Source of the DNA: Emydura subglobosa
Lineage: Eukaryota; Chordata; Testudines; Chelidae
Direction of reading: 5' to 3'
Length of the DNA: 64,000 nt
Assembly (NCBI GenBank): GCA_007922225.1
Contig: ML679961.1
Location: 66,849,075-66,913,074 of the forward strand
Made by a program: the position numbers and the translations under genes. Shown in pieces: positions 25,265-37,144 of the stretch (position 1 is its first letter; the number at the start of each line of letters is the position of its first letter). The notes below the pieces were generated by a model. It had not been told where the DNA came from. It saw nothing but the letters and a program-made list of their open reading frames with translations, and made no database searches.

Positions 25265-26059
25265 GTTCGATATATCTATAGTGCCTCTTGACAAATAACT
25301 AAACCAGCTTAAGCCCCCCACTCAGAAACCTGGGAAAACTAAATGTACCCTTTTCCTGGGTGCCCTTAGCAGGCAGAACTGCGCCCAATTACAAACACTC
25401 TGAGACACTATACAAACAAGGAAATCTTTTTAGGGAAAGGGAACACAGTGATAAACTTGGAAAAACACAGCAACAAAATATATATGCAAACAAAGGGTAA
25501 AATACTTCTCTTCCAGTAACTTTGGCAGTAGTCAGGCCAAGTCCCTTCTCACCCAGTGCAGAGACTGTCCCACATTTTATAGACCCTTAACTTTGCCCAC
25601 CCACCTTACCCAACCAACAAACCCCACTTACAGTTGGGATCAATAAATAGCAGTCATCCAAGTGTCTCATTGCAGGTCTATCTCTGTTCCCAAAGGAGGA
25701 AGTTACTTGCCTTGTCCCATCTTGTGGTGCCACCACTTAACCCAGGGTAGTGATTCAGCTGTATTAAGGCAGCAGATAGGTGGGTTTTACCAGAATTCAC
25801 TTAGCTCTTCCATTGTTCTCTGAATCATCTCATTCCACAAAGTCCGCTGCAATGCTCTCACAGAAATGTCCTCAGGCTGTACTGTACTTTACCATGGTGT
25901 CCTCTGAACCATCTCTTGCAGCAAAGTTCCCATGGGGGGGGAGCCAGTGCACTTAGGATCCTTGAACAAAGCTCTGACTGCTTGAAAATGAAATTTTTGC
26001 CACAAGGTAAGGGCTCTTTCCCCTCTTTGAGCCTCTCAGGGAGCTCACTACTGTCAGGA
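25265..26059. other. non-coding; possibly LTR-like, unproven
   Basis: Moderately GC-rich stretch of low coding content with A-rich patches near 25440-25500. I found no termini, domain or RNA gene. Confidence 0.3.
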
Positions 26060-26460
26060 TCACAACCGGGATGTGGGTGGTCAGGCCTAATAGTCAGAGC
26101 CTTGGGGTGACCAGGTCTAGAGATTAGAGCAGAGTGGAGTTGAGCCAGAGTCAAGAATTAGGGCAATGGAACACCTGGGGGGCGTAGTCAAAAGCAGAAT
26201 CAAGGATCAGAGTCAATGCGTGAGCCAGATATGTGGTCAGGAAGCAGAGTCAAGGGTCAGAAATCTGGTGTCAAGAGTGCAGAAGGGCAGAAACTGGAGA
26301 GGGCACAAGAGTAAACTGGGGAAGAGCAGGAATAGGCATAGACTGGCTGGGAGAAGGCACAGGAAGCAGGACCAACTACAGCTGTTGCATGAAATGCACT
26401 GAGCAGCTAATGAGCTCTGGCTGCTGCCTTGTAGGAGCTGGCCCTATGGTTGTATAAGCT
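26060..26460. repeat. degenerate minisatellite-like stretch
   Basis: Repeated short variants of AGAGTCAAGGRTCAGAG (for example near 26140, 26195, 26210 and 26245) give long purine-rich open frames on the plus strand. Copies are too diverged to fix a period. Confidence 0.5.
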
Positions 26461-29400
26461 GACTTCCTCCTAAATACAGCAGGCATTGAAATGTTCGTTG
26501 TGTCCACTGTGCCAGCTAAAACAACCTAAAGAACCATTAAGTTCTCAGCAGTTACCAGAATAACCTTAGCAAAATGTACTGGCTTACTAGGTGATAGTGG
26601 TTGTTTGTGTTGAGTATTTAGGAAAGAGCATTCACATACTTCTTCCATTCCTGTTTCTTTTGGGGTCTTGTCCTCTTTTGTTAACTAGTTTAACTGAAAA
26701 AAGGCATTAATATAGTTTTCCAAAATTTTATATTGCTATGATTCTTCCTTGTATTACTGTTCACCAGGCTACAGCAACACCAACTTGTTTTTATGCAATA
26801 TATAGATTCTTCCTTAGTCTAATATCACATTCAGGACCAAGACAAACTTCATAAGTAGGAACACCATTACTTTATCACTTCTAATATTTTTGCAATGTTC
26901 TTACAGAACACATCTGTATGTGTAGATATGCCAAAAAGTATATGAAGGAAGCAATACCTGCCTGGGGGCAACTAAATGTAGAATGAGTGGAACTTTCCAC
27001 AGTCAGGACTATTAACTAAAAGAAAATCACTTGATGAGTCCCACATGCTGATGTATTTAGTTCTGGCCACTTATCTTTCTCCTTACATGGGAACTGAAAG
27101 CTCATTTTATTAAATTCCTTGAGTCCAAAGACATATTTTTAGAGTTTTAAAAATGTTTCCGCTACTATCATGATTGCGTCAATGTGCCTGTTAGATATAA
27201 TCATGAATAGACTGATTAAATATAGTCACTGGATTGGCCCAGTTAGTTGGTTCAATGACTTACTTTTTATCTAACACTCAATGCATATTACTTCAGGAAG
27301 AACCCAGTCACTTAGTGAAAATAGACATTTCGTAGGTGGACTCATAAACTGGGGAATCTCAGCCATTAAACAAAGTGGTGTGTCTTTATTGCATCAAATG
27401 TAATCAAACACTGCATCATATGCCTCTACTATATTTTCATTTATTTTAACTCATAATATTGAGAACTCCACTATATGTTTGATTGGTAATCCTTTACTGA
27501 TAATTGCTCTCCATTTTAGTTTTAGGTTTGTTTTTCACTGTCTCACCTCTATGTCTGATTTTCTGGTATACATCTAAGTACTGGTGGGACATTCATATTT
27601 CTTTTCTTTTTTTTTTTTTTTTTTTTTTTTTAAACAGTTTTATACTTTGACATCATGTTGGTGTAATTGTTTGTTATAAGGTATTTAAATAATACAGCCA
27701 GTCAAGCTACTCTATCATTTCATAAAACCCAGCTGTATGCTATTTATTATTAAAATTTCTTAGACCATGAAAAAAGTCTGATCACTTGTCCACTGGTAGC
27801 TAAGACTTAAAATTTTGCTGTCTGACAAGAAAGTCTAGTCATCAGATTTTGCAAGCTATGGCCTTATTCTCTCAGGTAAATTAAAAAGAAATATTGTTGC
27901 TGCTGCAATTGTCTAAAGTTATTCCTCTATATTTGCTTATTTTGTTAGAGGCAAAGGTAACAGTGTTACTGCTTTTCACTTTCTTTTATGGTGTGTCTGT
28001 TTCTCACTTGGATTTCTATATAGTTATATCTTCTTTATAAGTTAAAATGCAACTACCACCTCCAGTCTGGTATTGTGATTCAGAATCAATAATTTAAAAT
28101 TCAAGTACAAATTCTAGTTAATGATAGTTACTATAGCCCATTGAGTCTGGCATCCATATTTCAATGGCAGTTTCAAGCATATAGATCTGCTTTTTGAGCA
28201 ACTTTGCCACTATAGGCCCACTGACTTTCACTCTATCAAATATTCTGTCTCTCAGAACAGGTTTTTAGGCATATGAGCCAGAATAGTCTTTCACTGCTCT
28301 CAGCTCCAGTATAACAATTTCTGACTTTTGCAATGCCTTCGACAACAAGAGACCCTCTCCTTGAAAAGTAAGAGAGACTTTATTCACAATGGTGATTAAG
28401 TCCAAAGAGAAATACAAAGTGCCCACAAATGTGCATGTCTTAATTTACTCAGGTTACATCAGTCCTGACTCGTTTTATGCACTATTTTTATGCACTATGT
28501 GAAAGCCACATGAGAATTTTTGAGCACTGCCTTGACTAGTAACACACATGGTTGTACATGATGCATACCATGAATACCTATGAAATTGCTCACAGTTGTC
28601 TCAAAAGCACCAACAAGAGCTTGAACTTGATGTCATCTTTCTGGATGTAGACAGTAATATTTCAGAAGTTCTTTCAAAATAAATTCAAACTCACACTCTC
28701 TCTTACAAAGAAGGTATGAAGACTATGCTGGGTGGTACATGGCCAAGGTAAAGTTTTTGGGTGTATTTAATTGTGTTTCTCCATATTTTTAGGTATTCAT
28801 TTGAGAAAATCTAACTTTGAATTTTCAGGCTTTTTAACTTTTTTTTTTTTTTTGATGGGGGGACTGGAGAGGGAAATGTTTCTTTACATCATGAACCATG
28901 AGGATTGACATCCCTTAAAATTTATCCAAGCTACTTTAAGTGTGGATGATATTCTTATTATTTTCTAAAAATCTAGTCATTTTTGAGCCCCACAAAGTTT
29001 TTTTCCTCAGTAGTTCATGGCAGTGAGTTTCATATGTTATTTATGTGTGGTATGAACATGTATTCCCTTTTAGCATTTTCTAATAACATCCTTTGCACTG
29101 CTTCCAGGAGAAGGGTCTAACGAGGAGATGAAGGTGATATAGTAGTCTGTTGGAAAGACCTTGTTGCAAGTAACTAAGCAATTCCATTTCAGTAATTAAC
29201 TAGAGATAGTGAATAGCAGCCAGGTTTTTTACCTCCTCAACCCACACCAGACAATTGCAACTACAGGTTGAGATCGGCTGAAGCTGAGTACAAGAGAAAA
29301 TATCTGGGTGCTGTGTCCCAGATGAAGTTGTCTTGGTTTCTGCTCCCTTATACAGGATTAATAGAATAAGTTCAACTTTAAGGGCCAGGAGGGCAACCCG

Positions 29401-29510
29401 GTTTAACTAGCCCCACCCTGCCACAGCTGTGCTGGATGTAGGACACAAAAAGAGAGAAAAACCAGCAATTTGGTGCTGGATGTGGAGGTGAGCAGTTGAA
29501 GGGGGGTGGT
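26461..29510. other. AT-rich non-coding with poly-T tracts
   Basis: Contains a 25-base T run at 27607-27631 and a 15-base T run at 28839-28853. No other feature supported. Confidence 0.6.
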
Positions 29511-29548
29511 GAGCCGAGCCGAGCCGAGCCACGCCACGCCACGCCACA
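29511..29548. repeat. pentanucleotide repeats (GAGCC)n / (ACGCC)n
   Basis: Four GAGCC units run directly into ACGCC units. This accounts for three overlapping minus-strand ORFs at 29378-29616. Confidence 0.95.
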
Positions 29549-30688
29549 GATGTGGAGCAAATCTTGTGGCAGGCGCCTGGAATGCAGTCATGGCCTATGG
29601 AACCAGAAGCTCTCATCTAAGAAGGATGAGAGGCTCAAGTTTGGAGTGGGGCAGAAGATGCTTCAGTAGTGTTTGATCTGTTTGTAGTTTTGAGCTCTAC
29701 TAAGGCACCCAGAGAAAAGCCATGGGACCTGCTGCTCTGGAAAGAAGAATGTGACTTTTGACTAAGGAATTTTTGCTGCTACCCCAAAAGGCATATGGTC
29801 AAAATGACTTTGAAGAGGCCTGCTTGGAGAAGCCAGCTGAGGGCCTCCCCTGTTACAGCTGGACTTGGATACCTTGAAAAGGGATTGAATTTTTAAGTGA
29901 CTTGACTGGAGGGCTAGGCCACACAAGATTCAGCCAGAGGTGACCAACAGGAGGAAGCAACCAACGGAGAGATCCAACAATCCCCACATCCAGCCACAAG
30001 GAGGCACCAGCTGCTGAGTGACATCTGTGTATGTGGAGCTTGTTCTGGGGTGGGATCCTATAACAGGACCATATATATACTCTGTGTACCTTCACTGAAG
30101 TCATATACAAAAGATAAAGGAATAAATTAGAATAATTTCTTACATTCAGAGGGTACTCGACATCCCAAAAGATCCCAATCTACTTCGTAGATTATGGGCC
30201 AGATCATGCCCAGCCCTACCTTGGTGCACCAGGGTGAGAAAGAGGGAAAAGCCGTCCCACTGGAACCCTGCACAAGCTCAAGGCCCAAGTGTCTAGAGTG
30301 GTGGTAGCTTCCTGAAAGTCAGAGTGCTGGGGAAGAGTTGGGGGCATGACCCCATTACTTTTCCATTTTATCCAGTGGAACTGGACTCTGACAATGATAC
30401 ATTTTTCCATATATGATCACATAATTTAAGATTTATGTTCTTGTTTTGCTTAAGATTCACATTTTAATGTAGTCATAAAAAGCAAGTTTAGATTTGCTTA
30501 TTTCAGGGAATCTTATTTAGTTAATTATTGGGCCCTGCATGGCAAACATTTTATTTGGCTTCTATTATATGATGATCATTACTTATTTTCTTGGCTCACT
30601 TCACAATAGGGAGAATAACATGACCCAAAATGCTGTGGAAATCATTGAATAACAAAGGGACCTCACTTGCATTGTCTTGTCAAGATTT
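29549..30688. other. non-coding, no feature recognised
   Basis: No gene, RNA or named repeat recognised. Confidence 0.5.

Positions 30689-30729
<41 letters not shown>
30689..30729. repeat. (TG)n(AG)n compound microsatellite
   Basis: An uninterrupted TG run changes to AG at about 30711. Confidence 0.95.
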
Positions 30730-31081
30730 TTAGCGTAGAAAATTGTTTTAGATAAAATAAGGACACCTCCTCAAACCCAAGCATGAAATGAACCCTGAAG
30801 CTCTGAATTTTTTTACAGTTAACTTCTGTCATTCTGTTCTCATACTTTGCCACTACTTCTGCATTTCTTGTTCCATCTGGCATTAGAATTCAAGTATGAC
30901 AGAATACTGGGTGATAGGATGTTTTTGTGACACTACCACCCCCCAAAAGCAGTAATAAACACTGGACCTCTCTCTGGAGAAAGCATGATTGTCAGTTCCA
31001 GAGGGGTAGCCGTATTAGTCTGTATACAGCAAAAACGAGAGTCCAGTAGCACTTTAAAGACTAACAAATTTAATTTCTGTG

Positions 31082-31122
31082 GGCATAAGCTTTTGTGGGC
31101 TGCAACCCACTTTGTCAGATGC
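31082..31122 (-). ncRNA. decayed hammerhead-ribozyme-like motif
   Basis: On the minus strand the order is CTGACAA, a hairpin GTGGG-TTGCAG-CCCAC (stem II-like), CAAAAGC, and a short GC-TTAT-GC stem. A hammerhead core needs CUGANGA, stem II and GAAA. Both departures here (GACAA for GACGA, CAAAA for CGAAA) are CpG-to-CpA changes. Penelope-like elements are known to carry short hammerheads near their ends. The expected cleavage triplet and stem I are not clear here, so this is an inference. Confidence 0.35.
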
Positions 31123-31143
31123 AAGAAATAGAAATCCAATAGG

Positions 31144-31146
<3 letters not shown>

Positions 31147-31178
<32 letters not shown>

Positions 31179-31184
31179 ACACAC
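31147..31184. repeat. (GT)n microsatellite inside the Penelope-like element
   Basis: GT run ending in a short AC run. It lies between the nuclease coding remnant and the hammerhead-like motif. Confidence 0.95.
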
Positions 31185-31289
31185 ATCCAAGGGTAAGGAA
31201 CAACAATGGGGAAGGTTAGGTGTTAGCAAAGTCCATTCAGTTAAAGTAGATGAGGCCTATTCACAACCATTGATTAGAAGGTGAGAATG

Positions 31290-32930
31290 TGTGAACAGTG
31301 ACAATTACTTCTTGTAATGAGAGAACCATTCCAAGTCTCTATTCAGACCCAGTTTGATTGTGTCAAGTTTGCATGTGAGTTCCAGCTCTGCAGTTTCTCG
31401 CTGAAGTCTGTTTTTGAAATTTTTTTGTAGAAGTATGGCAACTTTCAAGTCAGCTAAGAGTATCTTGGGAGACTGAAGTCCTCTCCGACTGGTTTATGGA
31501 TGTTACCATTTTTTATGTCTGATTTGTGACAGTCCCGTTTGGCCAATGTACATGGGAGAGGGGCATGGCTGGCACATGATGGCATATATTACATTAGTAG
31601 ATGTGCAGGTGAATGAGCTCCTGATGGTGTGGCTGATGTGGTTAGGACCTGTGATGGTGTCACTAGAGTCGATGTGCGGGCAGAGCTAGCAACAGGGTTT
31701 GTTGCAAGGGTAGGTTCCTCCTGGGGTAGTGTTCTTGTTATATAGTGTACGGTTGCTGGTGAGTATTTGCTTCAGGTTGGGGGGTTGTCTGTAAGCAAGG
31801 ATAAGTCTGCCTTCCACAGCTTGAGCAAATGAATGATCATCTGCTAGGATAGGTTGTAGATCCTTAATGATGTGTTGGAGAGATTTTAGCTGGGGGCTGT
31901 AGGTGATGGCCAGTGGTGTTCTGTTTTCTTTGTTGGGTCTGTCCTGTAGTAGGTGACTTCTGGGTACCCATCTGGCTCTGTCAATTTGTTTCTTCACCTC
32001 TTCAGGTGGGTACTGTAGTTTTAAGAATGTTTTATGGAGATCCTATAGGTGTTTGTCTCTGTCTGAGGGATGGGAGCAAATCCGGTTGTATCTTAGAGCT
32101 TGGCTGTAGACAATGGATCGTGTAATATGTCCAGGGTGGAAGCTGGTCCGTTGGTTTTCGATATAGGGTAGTATTAATGTGACCATCCTTTATTTGTATT
32201 GTAGTGTCCAGGAAGTGGATTTCTTGTGTGGACTGGTCCAGGCTGAGTTTCATGGTGGGGTGGAAATTATTGAAATCCTGGTGGAATTCTTCGAGGGACT
32301 CCTTCCCGTGGGTCCAGATGAAAATGTCATCAGTGTAGCGTAGGTAAAGGAGAGGTGCTTGGGAATGAGTTTTGAGGAAGCGGTGTTCTAGGTCAGTCAT
32401 AAAAATGTTGGCTTACTGTGGGGCCATGCGGGTGCCCATAGCTGTGCCACTGACTTGAAGTTATAGATTGCCTGCCTCCAAATCTGAAGTAGTTGTGGGT
32501 CAGGACAAAGTCACAAAGTTCAGCTACCAGGTGTTCCATATCATCATCAGGGAAAATGTTCCTGATGGCTTGTAGTCCATCTTTGTGTGGAATGTTGGCG
32601 TTGAGAGCTTCTACATCCATAGTGGCTAGGATGGTGTTTTCTGGGAGATCACCAATGGATTGTAGTTTTCTCAGGAAGTCAGTGGAATCACGAAGATAGC
32701 TAGGAGTGCTAGTGGCATAGGGTCTGAGGAGAAAGTCCACATAGCTGACAGTCCTGCTGTGAGAGTGCCAATGCCTGAAATGATAGGGCATCCAGGATTC
32801 CCAGGTTTGTGGATCTTGGGTAGCATACAGAATAACCCTGGTTGGGGCTCCAGTGGTGTGTCTGTGTAGATTTGTTCCTGTGATTCTTTAGGGAGTTTCT
32901 TAAGTAGATGTTGTAGCTTCTCTGGTATTC
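31290..32930 (-). pseudogene. Penelope-like RT + GIY-YIG endonuclease
   Basis: In translation order: LPKIHKPGNPGCPIISGIGT (about 32830-32770, typical Penelope RT), a 132-codon frame at 32393-32791 containing TILATMDVEALNANIPH (first catalytic Asp), then GTAMGTRMAPQ followed by a stop where Tyr is usual. The 122-codon frame 32032-32400 carries LYLRYTDDIFIWTHG (the YxDD box, intact) and LDQSTQEIHFLDTTIQIKDG. After a 103-codon connector frame (31686-31997), NVIYAIMCQPCPSPMYIGQTG-like sequence at about 31600-31535 gives the GIY-YIG core. RT primes at nicks made by the nuclease. Several frameshifts and stops make it inactive. Confidence 0.9.
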
Positions 32931-32940
32931 CTCACTTGGA

Positions 32941-33680
32941 AGACGCTAAAAGTTTGGAAAGTTGGAGTCAAGTTGGATGGTTCTCAGAATGGCACAGAGG
33001 CTCTAAACCTAATATTTTGCAGTATGAAACTTCTATGGTCCCAATTGGTCCTGCTTCAAAGCAGGTGCCACTATTAGAAAATACTCCAGTGGGTGACTTG
33101 CTGCCAGTTTCCTCTTCTGGAGGGTGAAAAGAAATCTTTGATTTGTAGTTTAAACAAAGATTATTTTATAAGCATTCTTAAGCCTTTCTTTTCTCCCTTC
33201 AGCATTGTCATTCTCAGAAATGAGTCTTTTCATATTATACAAATACCCTGGGCTCTCCATAGAACATTAATGGAGATCTTTTATTATTGTAATTTTGAGG
33301 GCTACAGGGAATGCAAGGGTTTGTGTAATGCCCGTATATAGTCTAGAAAGGAGATTAGAGAGGTGAGGCCAAAACACCAGATAGGTAGGAAGAAGACAGT
33401 TGTGAGAGTTGCATAACAAGTGGTAGCTAGAAAGACTAGATAGAAATATAGGTGCAGGAAATAATCTTTTCTGCAGTAGCAGACACTGTATTGCAGATAG
33501 ATGGGAGCTGTCACATCTTCACTTTTTCCCCCTCTAAAGACCTCTTTTGTGAAAATGTATTCCACAGTTCCATAGTAAAACAGGCATAACATATTTCTGC
33601 AGCGCGTTCACTTTCTCCTCTTTTCCTGTACATTCTCCTGTCTACTAGCTTTATGAAAGTGTGGTGTGGGGAAGGATGGG
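32941..33680. other. non-coding, no feature recognised
   Basis: No gene recognised. A small hairpin, AATCTTTG / CAAAGATT, lies near 33132-33165. Confidence 0.5.
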
Positions 33681-33900
33681 ATTGTGGATAAATCAAGGAC
33701 TGGGAGCCAGTAGATCTGGTTTAGTTTGTCTCAGTTATCCTTCCTATGTAATCATGGGCAAGTCACTTAACCTCCCTATGCATTAGTTTGCCCATTTGTT
33801 AAATTAGGATGATAATACTCTCCCACCTCTTATGGAGGTAGTGAGAATTACCAAAGTGTCTCCAAAGTGCTTTGATATCCTTGGATGGAAGGTTCTATAA
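33681..33900 (+). mobile_element. MIR/CORE-SINE
   Basis: Contains the MIR core in order: GGACTGGGAGCCAGTAGATC, ATGGGCAAGTCACTTAACCT, CATTAGTTTGCCCATTTGTT and AAATTAGGATGATAATACT, followed by AAAGTGCTTTGATATCC. This matches the mammalian and reptilian MIR arrangement. It is old and diverged. Confidence 0.85.
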
Positions 33901-33939
33901 AATGTACGTGCAAGGTCTTATTTCCTGACAATCTCGCAC

Positions 33940-34060
33940 AGGAATTGTCACAGCAGCACAGACCAATGGCCCATTTAATCTGTTCTCATATCTCTGACAG
34001 TGGTCAATGTCAAATGCTTCAGAGGAAGAAATTGCAGAATGCACCTAACTGCAATAATAT
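33940..34060 (+). repeat. dispersed repeat, copy B
   Basis: Related to 6224-6292 (see copy A): GGAATTGTCA, GACCAATGGCCCATTTAATC, GACAGTGGTCAATG and TGCTTCAGAGGAAG follow in the same order. Confidence 0.6.
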
Positions 34061-35105
34061 CCCATGAGGCAATGACTTTTCTACCCCAGCTTGCAATCAG
34101 CAAATGCCATGCTGAATGAGGATCGACAGCTCCTAGTTATTTTATAACTAGACTCTCTTTCCTCCCACACCTATGAATGTATTGCAGTTCTCTCACACCT
34201 CCTCCAGCGAAAATATACTGCTCACATCTTACATTCACCTCAAGGTCTTCAGAAAAAACAGGAAGATGTCAGTGCTTGAAATATCAGTGCATGCTGTAGC
34301 TTTTCAATATTTGTTAAAATGGAGTCAAACAGTTGTTACATACTTTACTAAAGTCTTCCTATAGCAGTGATATGACTAGAAGTATCTCACTCATGGCATT
34401 TAACCTATACTAATGAGAGGGGAGGTGATGACCAGAACATGGAGGCTACCATGTTCTTTCTGAAAAGTGCCACAAAAGTTTTAGCTTCAGCATAGAAAAG
34501 ACACCAAAGCAGAACCAAAGGAAGCATGGTGTAATGTCTACTTCAAAGGATGGCATCTCTAACAGTTCAGCCAACTCCTGCTGCACTGGAGGGTTACCCA
34601 CATAAGAGACCATATTGGTAATAATGCTTTGCATACCTTTAGGGTTTCAAAGTGATGCCCAGACATGAATGGCTAGGTTGTAGCATCTATGCCATAGCCT
34701 TGGGGAGGGGCTGCACCTAGCAGGGGACGCCATGGGAGGGACTGTGCCTTTTGCAGGCACAATCTTTCTTGAGGTTGAGGTGTTTTTCCATTGGGATATT
34801 GCAGACTGCTTCTCTTGGTATAGAGAGGGACAGGGTCATGGCTGCCTCCCTCTTTAGTAAGATTTCCTAATCAATGGGAGCAAAGAGCAAGCAGTTCCTC
34901 TGCTCCCCAGAATGACGTGACTTATGGGTAGTTTTTGCATGGCCACGCAGGATGGGGGAAGGGAGGAATTTTTCAGGTGCTTATCACAATCTCACAAGGG
35001 TTATATCACAATATGGCCCTAATTTTAGTTAAGGATCATAAAACTTTAAGTATGTATGTACCACCATGTACTTATAATTTAGCATATCTGCTATATAAAG
35101 AAAAA
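34061..35105. other. non-coding, no feature recognised
   Basis: No gene, RNA or named repeat recognised. Confidence 0.5.
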
Positions 35106-35235
35106 AACTGAGGCATATGGGAGTGAAGTGATTTATCCAAGTCACACAGCAAGTCAGTGGAATAACCAAAACTAAAACTCAGGAGTCCTTACTCCCACCA
35201 CCCTGCTCCAACCATTATATGATCTACTCCCCCAT
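35106..35235 (-). mobile_element. MIR/CORE-SINE fragment
   Basis: Plus-strand text reads AACTGAGGCATATGG, AAGTCACACAGCAAGTCAGT and AACTCAGGAGTCCTTACTCC, the reverse complement of the MIR core and 5' region. Diverged. Confidence 0.8.
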
Positions 35236-35815
35236 CTATTGGAGAGGCATGCCTGGAGCAGATGAGGGAAGTTAGAGTCAGGGTATATACAAAAAGATGG
35301 AATTCCTCTCAAACACAGTTATAGCAATAGCATCTGTCTGATCATTCTTTATATCTGTTAATCATTTGTTGACAAGCAGTGTCTTCCCATTATTATTTAG
35401 AATGTATACTGAAGTAGTGCATAGATGCCTCAGTAATATCAGGCCTCCGTGCTAGACACTGTGCAAGCACATAGTAAATAGCAATGCCTGACCAAACGAT
35501 TTTAGAGTATAAAACACAAGACATAACAGGAGGATGGGACAAACATATGAGTGGAAGAGAAGCTGTTCTCCTTTCTTTCTTGCTCAACTTCCTTTCTGAA
35601 TCTAAAGACAAGGCAGGTGAGCAATATCTTTTATTACACCAACAATCTCCATCATGTCCTCTCTTATTGAGCTTTGCTGCAGTACTGATTGCAATGCATG
35701 CTGATCTCAAGGAACAGTTAATAGGGTGGTAATGGAGCTTGCTGCCATGGTGCTTGCTGGCTTAGGCAAACTAGGGAATTTATAGAACGTTCCCTGTCAT
35801 TTACAAAATGAAGTG
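35236..35815. other. non-coding, no feature recognised
   Basis: No supported feature. Confidence 0.5.
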
Positions 35816-36590
35816 GCAACTGTTCCGACAGGTTAATGATCCCCGAGAGTTAATAATGAGTCAGTTAGTAATTAACTGGATTTTATTATACGACAACAGA
35901 AATAATATAGAATTTTAACTATTTATACACATTTAAACAAACAATTAACTACAATACACAAACTAATACGATGGAATGCTAAACAGACAGTTAACTGCAA
36001 GGCACAGACTAATTTTAAAGAGACAGACAGTTAACTGCGCGTCACAGACTGATAGGAAGGAATGTTACAGTCAGCTAGCTGGAGGACACAGGCTGATAAT
36101 TAACTCCTTACCACTCAGATGAGAACGGACATAGCATAATGAACACAAAAACTTGAACTTGGCCGGCTAACAAACGATTTGCACTCGGGGGAGGGGGGGG
36201 GTACACGGGAGCGGGAGAGTCCGGACCAGGTGATCAGGCTGGTAGTTCGGGAAGGCTCTCAGCGGGGGCTTGGGAAAGACCCCTTTTTATGGGCTAAATG
36301 GGACATGAATGGTTAACTGATTGGTCAGAGATGCAGCAAGGGATGGGGCTATGGGCTTCGTGCCAGCACCGGATTGGCTGGGGGACACTTGCAATAAGTT
36401 TAGTTGCCTGGTTGCTGTTAAGTTTCGTTTCCCATGGTCAGTTTCATTTCCCATATATGACATGGGAGCTGAAGGCACGGCCAATCACACAGGCATACCC
36501 TAATAAGGTCAGGTCGTGGGTTGACTGTTAGCACCGAATGGGTGGGGGGGCGAGGGATGGTCATGGCAGAATTGGTGCAGCGACAGCAAC
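35816..36590 (-). mobile_element. solo LTR with 5-bp target duplication
   Basis: A 765-bp unit (35821-36585) begins TGTTCCGACAGG and ends GTGCAGCGACA, giving TG..CA ends. It is flanked on both sides by GCAAC (35816-35820 and 36586-36590), the 5-bp duplication usual for LTR elements. The minus strand has CATAAAAAGGGG near 36285-36296 (TATA-like) and AATAAAATCC near 35880 (polyadenylation-like), so transcription would run right to left. Its left half includes diverged repeats around GACAGTTAACTGC. No internal region or coding remnant is present, hence solo. Class (ERV or gypsy) is not decided. Confidence 0.65.
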
Positions 36591-37144
36591 AAGCATTTAC
36601 TACAACTAAAATTTAGTGGCCTTCTGTTTGTCTGTCTATTTGCCCCTCCCTCCTTGCTTTGGCCTTTGTGCTGGTCAGTTTGTTTGCCCCACCCCAGCCC
36701 CTGGGTTGGTTTGTCGTCTGCCCCGCCCGGCTTTAGCAGTTTGCCCCTGAGCCTTCCCAGCCCTGCTCCAGCCCCACACTTACCCCCTTCCTCTGCCTGC
36801 TGCCAAAAAAAAAAAAAAAACCCACAAAAAAAACCCCACCAACCACTTTTGGAAACACCAAGCCAAAACAATGCCTCAAGCTCCTGGAAGCAGAGCTGGG
36901 TGAAATTATCCATGTAATATCTTTTTTTTTGCCCAAAAATATAGATTTGGGTTGACTGAAACAATTAATTAATTAATTCAGGTTAATTTTGGCAAATTGT
37001 TTTGGTTGGGGAGAAAAAATATTGAAAATGTCAGTATGGTTCATTTCAGCTTTTCTAAAACAAATATTTTGACTTTTTATTTTTGAATTTCCCTCAATTG
37101 TATTTAACCCCCCCCACACACACATTTTAAAATGTTTAAAATCC
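36591..37144. other. non-coding, homopolymer-rich
   Basis: A C/T-rich stretch with an A run near 36806-36821 and AATT repeats near 36965. The 151-codon minus-strand frame here is low-complexity (poly-Phe from the A run) and is not taken as a gene. Confidence 0.55.

Larger units (their letters stand above)
30994..32940 (-). mobile_element. Penelope-like retroelement, 5'-truncated
   Basis: Minus-strand element with a Penelope-type reverse transcriptase (about 32930-32030), a GIY-YIG nuclease (about 31600-31290), a TG microsatellite and a 3' tail ending near 30994. The tail runs from 'cccacagaaattaaatttgt' to 'ggctacccctctggaactg' on the minus strand and holds a hammerhead-like motif. RT plus GIY-YIG in one ORF is the defining feature of Penelope-like elements. 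The N-terminus of RT and everything 5' of it are missing. Confidence 0.9.

Noticed and set aside
36509..36964. 151-codon minus-strand ORF with poly-Phe/Gly
   Set aside because: Arises from A runs and GC-rich simple sequence next to the solo LTR.
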